The translations under genes and the position numbers were made by a program. From positions 2,544,501 through 2,608,500 of the forward strand of contig NC_058197.1 in the NCBI RefSeq assembly GCF_907165205.1: a DNA stretch of 64,000 bases, in the 5' to 3' direction. The notes below the pieces were generated by a model. The model ran no database searches. It had not been told where the DNA came from and was given only the letters and a program-made list of their open reading frames with translations. How positions within the stretch are numbered: the first letter of the stretch is position 1; each line of letters starts with the position of its first letter. Of the stretch, positions 1-10,510 are shown piece after piece. Source of the stretch: Coccinella septempunctata. Its lineage: Eukaryota; Arthropoda; Insecta; Coleoptera; Coccinellidae.

Positions 1-2146
1 GATTCAGTTTCATCATAGTTCTACTGCCGCTCTTGATGGAAAATCCGTAGTCCGTAAAATTCAATCTATGAGACAAGGGATTCAGGGCCATGCAGAACCA
101 CATAGGGCTCAGCGAGTCTCCTTGGAAAATTCCGCGTCTTATTGGAATAGGTCCTGTTGTAATGGAGCAATCTGCTGCTTTCATTTGAAGACTAGTACGC
201 CAGGTTGACATGGCGTTTTTCAGGAACTTAACAATATTGGGATCCACCTTGTAAATCTTCAAGATCGTCAAGAGCCATTCGTGAGGTATAGAATCGAATG
301 CTTTTTTGTAGTCTATGTACGCAGCGTAAAGATTCCTTCGCTTGGAGAACGCTTGATTGCAGATAACTGAATCAATTATTAGTTGTTCTTTGCACCCTCG
401 GCTATCTTTGGTGCATCCTTTCTGTTGCATGGCGATGATGTTATTCCTTTCGCAATGGTTGTGAATTCGGTTTGAAATGCACGATGTGATTAATTTGTAC
501 ATCGTTGGAAGACATGTGATTGGTCGGTACTTGGATGGGTCTTCTGTATTCCTTTGGTCTTTAGGTAACAAGTATGTTGTGCCATGTGTAAGGAATACTG
601 GCATTCTTTCAGGATTTTCAATGACATCATTTATTGCGGAGGTCAATTTGTCATGCATGATCCAAAGTTTCTTGATCCAGAAGTTCTGTAATCCATCAGG
701 CCCAGGTGCTTTCCAGTTGTGCAGTCCTCTGATAGCTGATTTTACTTCTTCAATTGTGATCATGTCATGCTGCATCGGCTCATATTTTATAGCTTCAGAT
801 TTTTCATCTTCAATCCATCCGATATCTCCATTGAAGTGAGGTTTCGTTGATAATTGTTCGGTCCAGAATTGTTCAATGGCTTCCTTTGGTGGTAACTTTC
901 CATTTTCTCCATTCGACGATGTGAGTGACCGGTAGAAAGATTCTTCCGACTTTTCGAATGAATTATTGTCTCTTTTCCGGCTATAATTGCTTTTATATCT
1001 CCTCAGGCGTTCTGCATACAGACTTAATTTTTGCTTTAGAGTGTCGAGGCAATGGTGAGCTGTAGCATTCTCCGTCTCTCGTTCTGTGTGTGTCCTGTTT
1101 CTATCCATGATCTCTTTGGCAGCTTTCACAACCTTTCTTCCTCGATTCCCGTTCAAGTACTCCGTCAGTCGTCCAATGTCTCTTCTTAGCCTTTCTGTTT
1201 TGTGTTGAAGACGTTTCTGCCATGCTGGCGCGTGTAATTTGTGTAATTTTGAACCATCATTGTTCGTTTGGCGAATTTTTGCCCCCATGGTTTTCGCTGT
1301 CGTTAGCGCTGCACAGTGAAAAACTAGATGCAGATATTCCAATGAACTTTCATTCTGTAGGTACTCAGGTAAAACGTCCTTATTCAAGATGTCGATTATG
1401 AGTGACAGTTTCTTGGATGTATTGAGTCGGGGAGGTGCTATTCGATGAAGAGGATCTGTTCCTTCCAGTTCGGCAAAGTATCTCCTCATGTCAGAGTCAA
1501 CTTGTCGGTGGAGCTCTTCCCTATCGTCCTGGTGTTCAGGCTCACTTGCGTTGCAAGATGGACCTTCAGTATTAGTTTCTTCTGCCTGTTGTTGCACAGG
1601 CATGTGAATTTCATCAGAGGTGTTGGTGTTATTCTCTACTGCAGGCGGACGCTGAAGTTCTCGTTTAATTGCGTCGATTCGGGCCGTTGGTATTAGTTCA
1701 TTTCTCAGAATTACGCGGTACTGATCTGCCACTCGTTGTTCAGTGACATTGAGATTTGGGTAGGCGTTGCAGAATTCCTCATGGAGCCTTTTCCTATAGT
1801 TGTTCGTGTTCTGCCCTAGTCCCGTGATGGAGTTATATATGCGCACTATAGTTTCATTCATGGACGTTGTCCACTTCATGCGCTTTCTAACTAACCCCGC
1901 TTGGGTGAGCACTGGCTGAATATCCTGCGCAGCACCTTCAGCGGTTCGAGTCGGCAATTGAATTGGACTCGTTGGTTGCTGTTGTTGCTTTGGAGCTGTA
2001 GCTTCTTTTGCTGCAGGAGCCCGCTTCCTCAACATCCTGCCACCGACGTTCCGCATGCTGTCATGTCCAGCGCCGGCTCCAGACATGCCCTGACGATCCC
2101 CAGGCAGCGACTTGTTTCCGAGGCTTCTCGTTATCACCATTTTCAT
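1..2146 (-). CDS. R4/Dong-like retrotransposon polyprotein (reverse transcriptase), partial
   Basis: An open frame runs from an ATG at 2146 to the window edge without a stop, about 715 codons. The first ~400 residues are an unrecognised basic, glutamine- and arginine-rich region. RT motifs follow: WKAPGPDG near 697-718, AYIDYKKAFDSIPHEW near 285-335 (RT motif A) and GIFQGDSLSPLW near 99-134. These wordings are typical of the R4/Dong clade, which encodes a restriction-like endonuclease after the RT rather than an N-terminal AP endonuclease. No AP-endonuclease domain is visible upstream, in agreement. The YxDD motif and the endonuclease would lie to the left of the window. The frame stays open upstream of 2146; this ATG is chosen because it is the first methionine ahead of the conserved part. 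Activity cannot be judged from the visible part. Confidence 0.8.
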   Translation of the reverse strand, partial: MKMVITRSLGNKSLPGDRQGMSGAGAGHDSMRNVGGRMLRKRAPAAKEATAPKQQQQPTSPIQLPTRTAEGAAQDIQPVLTQAGLVRKRMKWTTSMNETIVRIYNSITGLGQNTNNYRKRLHEEFCNAYPNLNVTEQRVADQYRVILRNELIPTARIDAIKRELQRPPAVENNTNTSDEIHMPVQQQAEETNTEGPSCNASEPEHQDDREELHRQVDSDMRRYFAELEGTDPLHRIAPPRLNTSKKLSLIIDILNKDVLPEYLQNESSLEYLHLVFHCAALTTAKTMGAKIRQTNNDGSKLHKLHAPAWQKRLQHKTERLRRDIGRLTEYLNGNRGRKVVKAAKEIMDRNRTHTERETENATAHHCLDTLKQKLSLYAERLRRYKSNYSRKRDNNSFEKSEESFYRSLTSSNGENGKLPPKEAIEQFWTEQLSTKPHFNGDIGWIEDEKSEAIKYEPMQHDMITIEEVKSAIRGLHNWKAPGPDGLQNFWIKKLWIMHDKLTSAINDVIENPERMPVFLTHGTTYLLPKDQRNTEDPSKYRPITCLPTMYKLITSCISNRIHNHCERNNIIAMQQKGCTKDSRGCKEQLIIDSVICNQAFSKRRNLYAAYIDYKKAFDSIPHEWLLTILKIYKVDPNIVKFLKNAMSTWRTSLQMKAADCSITTGPIPIRRGIFQGDSLSPMWFCMALNPLSHRLNFTDYGFSIKSGSRTMMKLN

Positions 2147-2343
2147 GGGTTTGTGCTCCCCTTTCTCGGTTTGGGTGAGGGGTAGAGAAATGAGAGCAGA
2201 AAGAGCACCCCTATTAAGGATGTGAAAGAGAGAGGAAAAAGGAATGGGACTGCGGACAGCAGGCGTGGCTGGCTGCACCGTCTACGTCGTTACGATGGCT
2301 GCCCGGCAGGCCATCTACCAGATAGCTGCCAGGCAGGCCAGAC
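1..2343 (-). mobile_element. R4/Dong-like non-LTR retrotransposon, 3' part beyond window start
   Basis: The minus strand carries a long reading frame with a non-LTR reverse transcriptase of the R4/Dong type, running off the left edge. The 5' side ends at a TAA/ATT tract (2344-2360). That tract joins directly to the start of repeat unit 1 (ATTATTATATACTC), seen uninterrupted at 6243 and 33911. The element therefore appears to sit in the simple-repeat stretch of that unit. R4/Dong elements are known for insertion into TAA repeats, which agrees. The 3' end and target duplication lie outside the window. The exact 5' boundary is inferred. Confidence 0.75.
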
Positions 2344-2360
2344 ATTATTATTATTATTAT
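2344..2360. repeat. ATT/TAA microsatellite at R4/Dong 5' junction
   Basis: A short run of ATT units ends in ATATAC. In the uninterrupted unit junctions at 6243 and 33911 the same place reads TTCATTATTATATAC after a TTTA run, so this is the target-side simple repeat next to the inserted element. Confidence 0.8.
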
Positions 2361-3052
2361 ATACTCAAAACTTTTCGGTTTCCCGGTTAAGACCTTGAAA
2401 ATGAAATTCATGAAGTAGATAGTAGTGCTCCGTATAATTAGGGTGAAAACAAAAAATAACGATTCTGTACTTATATATAGGAACCTACATGGATTTCTGC
2501 ATATACATCAGAGTCGTTAAATCTATTCAGGGACATTCTTTCTATAGTTTTATTTCCTCAGAAAAAACGTGTATACCATCTACAACGTGAATGTAAATGA
2601 TGAAAAAGAATTCTCTAGAAATTATTAATTTTGAAATATTGTTTGGATCAGCGAGATTTGAAACAAACTTAAGAATTGAAATACTAATGCGCTTCAATAC
2701 TTGCTTATCCAGATAGTCATTATCTGTATCGATAACTTATACTTTTCAATTGTTGATATTTTATCATTTCATAATAGCAGAAACGTTTGAAAAAATAAAC
2801 AGTAATATAGTATATTCTTTCTGTAAGAAAAATACTCTGGACAATTATCATTTAAATTCTCATATGTTTCATAAACTCATAATTATATAAAACACTCTAT
2901 AATTTTAGGTATTTTTAGTGTTAGGCTCAAGTATCACAAAATAACAAAATATTTTATATGTTCTTTTTAGGTATCATAAGTAATGGATTGAACACTATAA
3001 GTAAAATATCGCAGGAATTTGGACAGGTTGAAAAACAATCTCTTATGAATTC

Positions 3053-3098
3053 GCCAACGTTTCGGAACTATTTTGTTCCTTTCTCAAGGCTCATCATA
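3053..3098 (-). other. Conserved hairpin with GAAACG and TGATGAG flanks
   Basis: The perfect 5-bp stem GGAAC (3064-3068) / GTTCC (3075-3079) with a 6-nt loop is flanked, reading the minus strand, by TGATGAG before and GAAACG after. The same arrangement lies at 34598-34643 in unit 3. The order resembles the conserved boxes of a hammerhead ribozyme, but the stem is not adjacent to TGATGAG, so a functional ribozyme is not established. Confidence 0.4.
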
Positions 3099-3291
3099 CA
3101 ACTAATAAAAGTAACACTTTAAAATTGGTCATAGGAAGTTAAGGATAAATCAACAAACAGTCCGACGTTAAATTGAACGAATGTAATACATTTATTCCAT
3201 AGAAATTTTAAGTCACAGCAATCTAATATCGAATCAGACGACGGAACGGGCAATTGGGTGGTGGGGTGCTAGGGAGGGATAGTAGAGGGGC

Positions 3292-3328
3292 TATATAACA
3301 GCGGAGTAGATGTACAAAGTATTCAGTT
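3292..3328 (+). promoter_or_regulatory. TATA box plus TCAGTT initiator
   Basis: TATATAA at 3292-3298 is followed 33 bases downstream by the arthropod-type initiator TCAGTT (3323-3328), 116 bases before the ORF start at 3441. Unit 3 keeps the initiator (34875-34880), but its TATA reads TAAATAA. The spacing is right for a pol II core promoter. Confidence 0.6.
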
Positions 3329-3440
3329 GTGAATGTGCTTCGTGCTGCAAATATTGTGTTGTGGTTTACATTTTTTAACTTTGATACTATCGAATTTTAT
3401 CGTTTCATACTTAAATATTTTTTTCATTGTGGAAGACGAG

Positions 3441-3842
3441 ATGGACAGAAAGAAGATCTTGAAAATGGGATTGTAAAAATTGAAGTCTAAACAAATTGAC
3501 TTGAGGAGAACAGTTCAAATCAGGAATTTTCTGAAGTCACATGTAGGAGAACGAAAAAGAGGAAAAGTTCCTCAGAAAAAATCCGACCCTCACGCTGCAA
3601 GAAGAGAAGGTAATCAAGATGAACATAGCCAAAAAGTCGTGAAGAAAATAAATTTCGATGTTGGAGAAAAAAAGCAGTATGTGTCGAACGGAAATCTGAG
3701 AAAACGCTTGACGAGGTCTTTCATTCTGAAGGAGATTCTGAATATGACATCTATTAGAAGAAAAGAAGATCCTAATATCAAACTTTTCAATGTGAATGAC
3801 TACATTGAGATTTTTAGGAAGAAGGAGAAACCTATAAAATGA
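3441..3842 (+). pseudogene. Small basic protein of the tandem unit, broken copy
   Basis: The reading frame is homologous to the intact 133-residue ORF at 34993-35394. Here codon 12 (3474-3476) is TAA where unit 3 has GAA, so the product would end after 11 residues. The rest of the frame stays open to 3842. Differences from unit 3 that I can see are mostly amino-acid changing (for example Pro/Thr, Ala/Ser, Phe/Ser), which suggests no strong purifying selection. The protein is lysine- and arginine-rich. I do not recognise its family. Confidence 0.55.
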
Positions 3843-6204
3843 AAACTTTTGTGGGATTTGTAACTCCAGCCCGCGCTCTATATTCAAAACGAAATATTAA
3901 CTTCGAAAAAAATTGAAAATTGTTAGATTTAGGGAAGACAACAGTACTGTTTTAAGTACTATGCGTAAAAGACTGAACGCTCCTTGACCTGCGATCAAGA
4001 AATAGAAAATTCATAATATTGGAGTGCAAGTCTGATATTTGAATTTACAGCATATTCTTAATGAAACATTAATTTTGAAAACAAATAAAAAATGATAGGG
4101 GATTATAAAAGTTAACAGTTAGAACTGTTTCAAGTACTATGCAAAAAAAAATCCACTGAACGCTTCTTGACCTGCAATCAAGCAATAGGTTATGTATGAA
4201 TTCAGAGTGCAAGTCTGATATAATGAATCATTTATGATATAGAGTGTATTCTAAATGAAACATTAGGTTTGAAAAAAAATTAAAAATTGTTAGGTGTACT
4301 CAAAAGACAACGTTAGGTCCCGTTCCAAGTACGGTATAAAAAGAATTAAAACTTCAAAATATGACCAGATATACTAATTATCTGTAAAAATTAAGTAGGA
4401 GGATATCAAATAAGTGAGCCTTCGAATAAGGGCGATAAATAAACGAATTCAACTCAGATATATGAAAACCAACAACTGTTGATTTGTTTGTCCACTTTTA
4501 TATCAATGTGTATTATGTTCCTGAATTAATTTCGTTTGTTTTGAGTTATTTCATCCTCTCATTTATTGAGACATTGGTTCACTATAACCAGGATAATTTC
4601 CAATCCTGCTTTTCTTTGTCATTCAAGAACATTGTTTTAGGGATTCATCTACTATTTATATCCTACAGATAATTGAAAAAATTTGCTCTTTTCAGTTTCA
4701 CTAGTTATAATGGCGTCATAGATCTAACGCTACGCACCGCACAATTTTTTATATTGTTTTCTCATTATTCCATATGCCAGCTTCAGTACTCTCGCGAATA
4801 TTATTATTCCAGTTTCAACCTCAAGAAAAAGGCTACTGCAACCAAAATTTTTCGTTATTTTCTCTAATAAATTTCAGAAATCCATTTTAAGAAATTCATG
4901 ACGGAAAAAAGTAACTTTTTTATTCGGTTTTTCGAAGTTTTCCATGAGCTATATGGATGTGTAGAGGATGTTTCATTAAAATGAATTAATTTCAAAAGAA
5001 ATTACCTGAGCCTGAAACAAAGAACAGTTTACATTGACGAATATAATAGACAGATAGAATAGAAGTCAACGTTCATACTTAATTATCGAAATCTCATTTC
5101 TCTTGACAAATACAAAGGGTATTTATCTGTAAAAAAAACCAGAACAATATCATGGAAACCAAAACAGTGCCATAACTGATCTACGGGACTACTATTTCTT
5201 GATAAGCAGAAAAAACCCTATTCAAAACCATTGACGTATTGAAGTATACAGTGAAATATTTGTTACTTTGACTAGGTGACAGGTACAGAATAACACAGGT
5301 ACAGTATAACCAATACAATAAACCATCCCTCAACGTTTCCGCCCGCAACGGACCGATTTGGTCATAATTACTACCTGCGAAAACAAGGAATTGTATAGCA
5401 TGAACTTTGAATAATTTTGAAATAAGATATTTGATTGTTGATGCATTTTTCGGAAATATTGCAATTAATTATCGATTTATGTTCGAACCCCAGCATCTCA
5501 AAATAGAACTTTTTTCTATAAAACGGCCTTTTAAAAATCATTTTGAATATTTTCGATAGCCGGATCAGCATAGAAATCATAAAATATATAATCTAAACAG
5601 CAAATGAAGTTGGACGGCCAAAAACTTGCATAAGTATGACTATGTCTAATTTCGACATTATTTTGGCGATATTTTATTTTCACTTTACTGAATGTCACTT
5701 GCAATGGTTATTTTTTTTTTAATATCTTCTTTTCGTACTGGGCGTGAATATAATTTCCGATTTTCGTCTTAAATTTTGGAGATAGTGAGGCCTTACAAAT
5801 GTTTTAGTGTGACTTTCGGACTAATATCAAGTTATTTCCGTATAATTCCCCATTTTGAAAAACGATAGCAGAATATTCCGTATCCAGGAATACCTTGTCA
5901 ATTTTGGGCATAGTAAGGATAGGATGGATCATAATTCGACTAAAATAGAGGTTTTCATTTAAACAAATTTTTTTCGATGAAAGTACGAAACGAAAGAATT
6001 TTTTGGTGGATATGCTGTTAAAAATACATTATGACTTCGACAACAATTCCTGAATGTTGCACCATTCCATCGTTAAAGCATACTGAAAGCTGGAAATCTT
6101 GGAAAATTCAATGTCATGTCACCAGAGTCACATGTTACTCGATGGGGAATCCATGCCGTTTTTCAAGAAACCAAGTTTTTAACTCTTATAATATGAGACT
6201 ATTT

Positions 6205-6210
6205 CATTTT

Positions 6211-6241
<31 letters not shown>

Positions 6242-6244
6242 CAT
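6205..6244 (+). repeat. TTTA microsatellite at unit 1/unit 2 junction
   Basis: A short run of TTTA units precedes TTCATTATTATATACTC. The equivalent tract is longer at 33867-33910 and much longer at 50431-50598, so it varies in length between units. Confidence 0.85.
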
Positions 6245-6418
6245 TATTATATACTCAAAATTTTTCGTTTTCCCGGTTAAAACATTGAAAATGAAATTCA
6301 TGAAGTAGATAGTAGTGCTCCGTATAATTAGGGTGAAAATAAAAAATAACGATTCTAACCTACATGGATTTCTGCATATACATCAGAGTCGTTAAATCTA
6401 TTCAGGGACATTCTTTCT
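6243..6418 (+). repeat. Tandem repeat unit 2, first piece
   Basis: This piece repeats the start of unit 1 (2353 onward) with few differences. It ends at ATTCTTTCT (6410-6418), the target duplicated by the inserted non-LTR element. The unit resumes after 10106. Confidence 0.85.
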
Positions 6419-6538
6419 CATTCATTCATTCATTCATTGCTGAATCCCGTTACCGGGAAAAAATCTACAAAAAGAAGAAGAAGAAGAAGAAGAAGAAGAA
6501 GAAAAAAAAAATTCGAACAGACTTGTAACTTCTTAGTG

Positions 6539-9331
6539 CTAGTTGCGACTGTGTGCCCTCCTGTGACTAAAGAGACCCAACCGTGACCTGCAGATCCTTC
6601 CACACTCAGGGCATGGATAGTCTCCAACCAGATCTGGCCGCCGCTGTATCCTTCTCGATTCTCCATTATAACTGTGGACCAAAGACCTCCACTGTGACCT
6701 GTCTAACGCTAGTTGTTCCCAGTTATGATTAGCATTAACTGATTTTAGGGATTGATGTAGTGTATCCTTAAACCGCTTATACTGGCCCCCTGGTTTCCGG
6801 GCTCCCTCAGTGAGTTCGCCGTATAGAGCTATTTTGGGGAGTCTTGTGTCTTGCATCCTCAGAATGTGGCCGCTCCATCTGAGTCGGGCCCTCGTTACTT
6901 GAGTCTCAATTGTTGTACAACTCGCGCGCTGCAGGACTTCTGCATTCGAAACTTTGTGGAACCATCTGATGTGCATTATCTGTCTTAGATGACGTTGCTG
7001 CGTCTGTTCAAGCTGTTTAATATGTCGCCTGTAGGGAGTCCAGCTTTCGCTTCCGTAAAGAAGCGTTGGGAGGACCACTGCTCTGTAAACAGCTGTCTTG
7101 GTCTTCAGATTGAGGTCGTGATTTTGGAACACTCTGTCCTTCAGCTTCCAGAATGCCCGTGATGCCGAATTGATACGGTTGTGTATTTCCGTGTCAAGGT
7201 TAGCCCTAGTATTTATGAAGCTTCCCAAGTATTTGAACTGCTCGACCTGTTCTAGAGTTTCATTGTCCAGGCTGAAATCTGTTTGAAGGCTTTCTGGCGG
7301 ACTTACCAGGATTTTGGTCTTGTCAATATTGAGTTTAAGGCCTAAAGCTTCGTTTATATGTTTATAGGTGTCCATCATTATCTGTAGATCCTCTGAGCTG
7401 CTAGCGATGAGTGAACAGTCGTCTGCATATTGAAGTTCCGTGATAAACTTGGTACGGGTTTTTGCTCTGAGGCGCTTCAGGTTAAACAGGCCCCCATCAA
7501 ATCTGAATCTTATCCCAACACCTCTTACGGGCATGCTCATGTCAGCAATTATCGATACAGCTATGGCGAAAATATTGAACAGTAAAGGCGCTAATACGCA
7601 GCCTTGTTTTATTCCAGAGTTGGTTGAGAAATGGTCGGTTGTAGAGCCATTATGCTGTATTCTAGCGGTGTTGTTGGTATGAAGGCTTTTACACACTGCT
7701 AGGAATTTTTCGGGTACTCCTAGACGTGCCATGATTTTCCATAGCGCTCTCCGATTCACCGAGTCGAATGCCTTGCTTAAATCGATGAAGGCTGTATAAA
7801 TCCTTGATTGTTGTTCACGGGCCTTTTCTTGTAGCTGTCGCAGTGTAAAAATTAGGTCCACCGTACCTCGATTCGGTCGAAAGCCGCACTGGGATTCAGG
7901 TAAAAGCCTCTCTAAGAGTGGAATCAGACGATTAGCCATAATCTTCGAGAGAATTTTACCGGCCACATTAAGCAACGATATGCCCCTGTAATTGTTGCAA
8001 TTCGACGTATCGCCTTTGTTCTTATAGAGGTTGATAACTAAAGCGTCTCTGAAGTCTTGTGGCACATCTCCCTGTTCCCAGATCTTGCGGAATAGTATTA
8101 GGAGACTATTGACAATGTCCTCATCCAAGGCTTTGAATATCTCCGCCGGAATGCCGTCTAGACCAGGTGACTTATCATTTTTCATATTTTTTTTAATCGC
8201 GCTTATGATTTCCGACATTGAGATTTCGTCATCAAGCGATGCCATCGGACTATACGCGGGGAGCAGGTCTAAAATGGATAAATCCGAGTCGTTATTTTGA
8301 TTCAAGACCTGTGAGTAATGCTCCTTCCATCTTTCGAGAATTTTTCTATCATCAGTTAAAATAGCTCCATGAGCATCTCTTATAGGAAAGCTAGCTTTTC
8401 TGCTTGGACCGTAAACAGTTTTAATAGCTTCGAAAAAACGCCTGTAGTCATGGTTATCGGCGTAAGCTTGTATTTCCCTAGCTTTTTCTTTCCACCAGCT
8501 GTCCTTGATTTTTCTTATTTCTTGACGGACCTCGCGTTTTATGTTTATGAAACCTATTTGGGCTGCAACATCGCCAGGCTTGTTAATTGCGGTTTTCATC
8601 GCTTTGTGTTTTGCGTCCAAAAGGGGTGCGATATGAGTTTCGCTGTCGGCAAACCAGTCTGGGGATTTTCGGGAGCGTTCTGTGCCCAGTATTTCTTTCG
8701 CTGTATTTGTAAGGGATGACTTGAAACGGAGCCAATGAGTCTCAATGTCGTCTTTATAATCCGGTGGTGTTAGGCTATCTTTGACGGTAGCTGTGAATCT
8801 GTCCTTTGTAGAAGGGTTTTGTAGTTTGGATATTTGAAGGCGCTCTCTTAGATACTTCGGCTTGCGTTGGTATTTTGGGCGCATTGAGATTTTCATTCTC
8901 GAGATTACCAGCCCATGATCAGTCCAGCACTCCAGATCTGCTCTGGGTTTAGTGACCAACACCTCTTTCAGATCTTTCCTTCTCACTATCACATAGTCGA
9001 GGGTATGCCAATGCCCTGAGCGCGGGTGGCGCCAGGTCCCCCTTGAATTGGGTCTCGTAATAAAATAGGTGTTCGTTATACACAGATTGTGTTCTGCACA
9101 AAGAGCCAGCAGACGTTTTCCATTCGAATTAATGCTGTCTATGCCGTGTTTCCCTATTATTCCCGGCCATAGTTCTGAGTCTTGACCTCTGCCCACTCTA
9201 GCGTTGAAGTCTCCAAGGAGAATAATTCGTTCCCGTTTTGGGATTTTACTTAATGTAGCAACGAGTGTTTCGTAAAAAGTGTCCTTTAAGTTGTCAGAGG
9301 AGTTCAAAGTGGGTGGGTGCGTATACTGCAA
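6539..9331 (-). pseudogene. Non-LTR reverse transcriptase, downstream part of a frameshifted ORF
   Basis: About 930 codons are open. They contain the end of the AP endonuclease (LLGDFNARVG, then TDHGLVISR), the RT (KSPGLDGIPAEIF, FIDLSKAFDSVN, YADDCSLIA) and a C-terminal C2H2-type zinc finger (CPECGRIC...HRRAH). The frame has no natural methionine at its 5' end; it is the continuation of the endonuclease ORF at 9294-9785. The two are separated by a 4-bp tandem duplication (CCCA twice) near 9310-9320 that shifts the frame inside YAPT. Without it the ORF would be single and about 1080 codons. The copy is therefore dead but otherwise well preserved. The clade is uncertain; RTE-like is my best guess. 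Confidence 0.85.
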
Positions 9332-9785
9332 TGATGTTCACAAACGTGTTATTCGCTGCAGGAAAACGTAGGGTCATTAAACGTTCTGAGATACCAACTG
9401 GATTTTCGGTAAGTTTGGCGGCCAGGTCGTTTCTAATGGCAAAGCCTAAGCCATGTTGTCTGATTTCGCCTTCCGGCAAGCCTTTCCAGAAAAAAGTATA
9501 CGCTTGTTCTACCAAGCTACCTTCGTTCGAAAAGCGTGTTTCGCTTAAAGCAACTATTGCAATGGATGTTCGTTGCAGTTCCTTATCGATTAGGGCAGTA
9601 CGCCTCTCTGGTCGGTCGGCCTTGGGGTTGTCAATCAAGGTTCTGACGTTCCATGCTGCAAAAGCTATGTGCTTTTCATTGGTGTTTGTTCGATGATTCA
9701 CTCGCTCAGGCACCCTCCCCCGGAGATCCGAATGGGAGGGTATTTTACCTCCGGATACGAATTTTGTCCTGTTCGACTGATCCAT
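9294..9785 (-). pseudogene. AP endonuclease N-terminal part of the non-LTR ORF
   Basis: The frame starts at an ATG at 9785 and shows AWNVRTL, then LSETRF, then GFAIRND, then VYAPT. These are the first motifs of the exonuclease-endonuclease-phosphatase fold that nicks target DNA in non-LTR elements. The frame ends at 9294 because a 4-bp duplication pushes it out of phase with the rest of the endonuclease and RT at 6539-9331. A further short frame in the 5' leader (about 9745-9939) overlaps this start; it has no recognisable domain, and I treat it as leader. Confidence 0.8.
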
Positions 9786-10115
9786 CTTTTTGTAGGAGCT
9801 GCGTTAGAAGGTGTTCAAAAGCTGCACTGGTAACGCTGTCAGTGCAACTTTGGTTGCGGCTACGACTAGATAATCTTGTGGCACAGGTATCCTGAGACGA
9901 CAAGGTCTGAGACGTAACTTGATCAACGCAGAGAGCCATTTCCTGCTCAAGCCAATGTTTAGGCTACGTAATTGTGGGAAACAGAGTTATACCGCTCATG
10001 TTCGGTCGCCAGAGCCTCGTTCGTAAGAACAGGGTGCACCGCGAGTAGGTGAGGTTGGCATTTGAGAGGAGAGGCTATAAAACGCATCCTTCCCCCTTAC
10101 ACCCCAATTCTTTCT

Positions 10116-10419
10116 ATAGTTTTTATTTCCTCAGGAAAAACGTGTATACCATCTACAACGTGAATGTAAATGATGAAAAAGAATTCTCTAGAAATTATTA
10201 ATTTTGAAATATTGTTTGGAGCAGCGAGATTTGAAACAAACTTAAGAATTGAAATACTAATGCGCTTTAATATTTTCGATAGCCGGAGCAGCATAGAAAT
10301 CATAAAATATCTAATCTAAACAGCAAATGAATTTGGACGGCCAAAAACTTGCATAAGTTTGACTATGTCTAATTTCGACATTATTTCGGCGATATTTTAT
10401 TTTCACTTTACTGAATGTC
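10116..10419 (+). repeat. Tandem repeat unit 2, second piece with internal deletion
   Basis: After the non-LTR insertion the unit resumes with TATAGTTTTTATTTCC. Near 10266-10272 it jumps from sequence equivalent to about 2695 of unit 1 to sequence equivalent to about 5545, a deletion of roughly 2.85 kb. The breakpoints share AATA. The promoter and small ORF are lost from this unit. It ends at AATGTC (10414-10419), the Polinton target. Confidence 0.85.
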
Positions 10420-10510
10420 AGTAGTATAGCAATGTATGTTCTAGCTCAAATTTGACCTTGAGATATTAGAAATCGTATGAATATGGGGGCCCTGAGTAGT
10501 GGGGCGCGGA

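Larger units (their letters stand above)
2353..6242 (+). repeat. Tandem repeat unit 1 (~3.9 kb)
   Basis: The sequence from 2353 matches that from 6243 and 33911, and the sequence near 5690-6240 matches 33349-33910 and 50051-50430. The order body, then TTTA tract, then body again shows head-to-tail tandem units of about 3.89 kb. Unit 1 has no inserted element. It holds a promoter-like sequence (3292-3328), a broken small ORF (3441-3842), a conserved hairpin (3064-3079) and otherwise AT-rich non-coding DNA. From 3843 to 6240 I see no convincing gene; short ORFs there are not conserved as proteins. The unit encodes no recognisable transposase or RT. Confidence 0.85.
6419..10106 (-). mobile_element. 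AP-endonuclease non-LTR retrotransposon (RTE-like, clade unsure)
   Basis: The element lies in minus orientation, flanked by the 9-bp target duplication ATTCTTTCT (6410-6418 and 10107-10115). The uninterrupted site ACATTCTTTCTATAG is present in unit 1 (near 2533) and unit 3 (near 34077). The 3' end is a short ATGA/TGAA tandem tail (6419-6438 on the plus strand reads CATT repeats). A TTC/GAA tract lies internally at 6473-6503. About 320 bases of 5' leader (9786-10106) precede the coding region. The length, 3688 bp, fits a nearly full-length copy. Confidence 0.9.

Noticed and set aside
477..839. Plus-strand ORFs across 477-2185
   Set aside because: They are antisense shadows of the minus-strand R4/Dong reading frame, which has clear RT motifs.
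3053..3098. Confident hammerhead ribozyme
   Set aside because: Core boxes are in order, but stem II is not adjacent to TGATGAG and no cleavage-side stem could be assigned; kept only as a hypothesis.
4484..4867. Short hydrophobic ORFs in unit 1
   Set aside because: Not preserved as proteins in unit 3, where the solo LTR splits the region; AT-rich chance frames.
6473..6503. GAA/TTC tract as a retrotransposon tail
   Set aside because: It lies inside the element, upstream of the ATGA tail that borders the target duplication; treated as an internal microsatellite.
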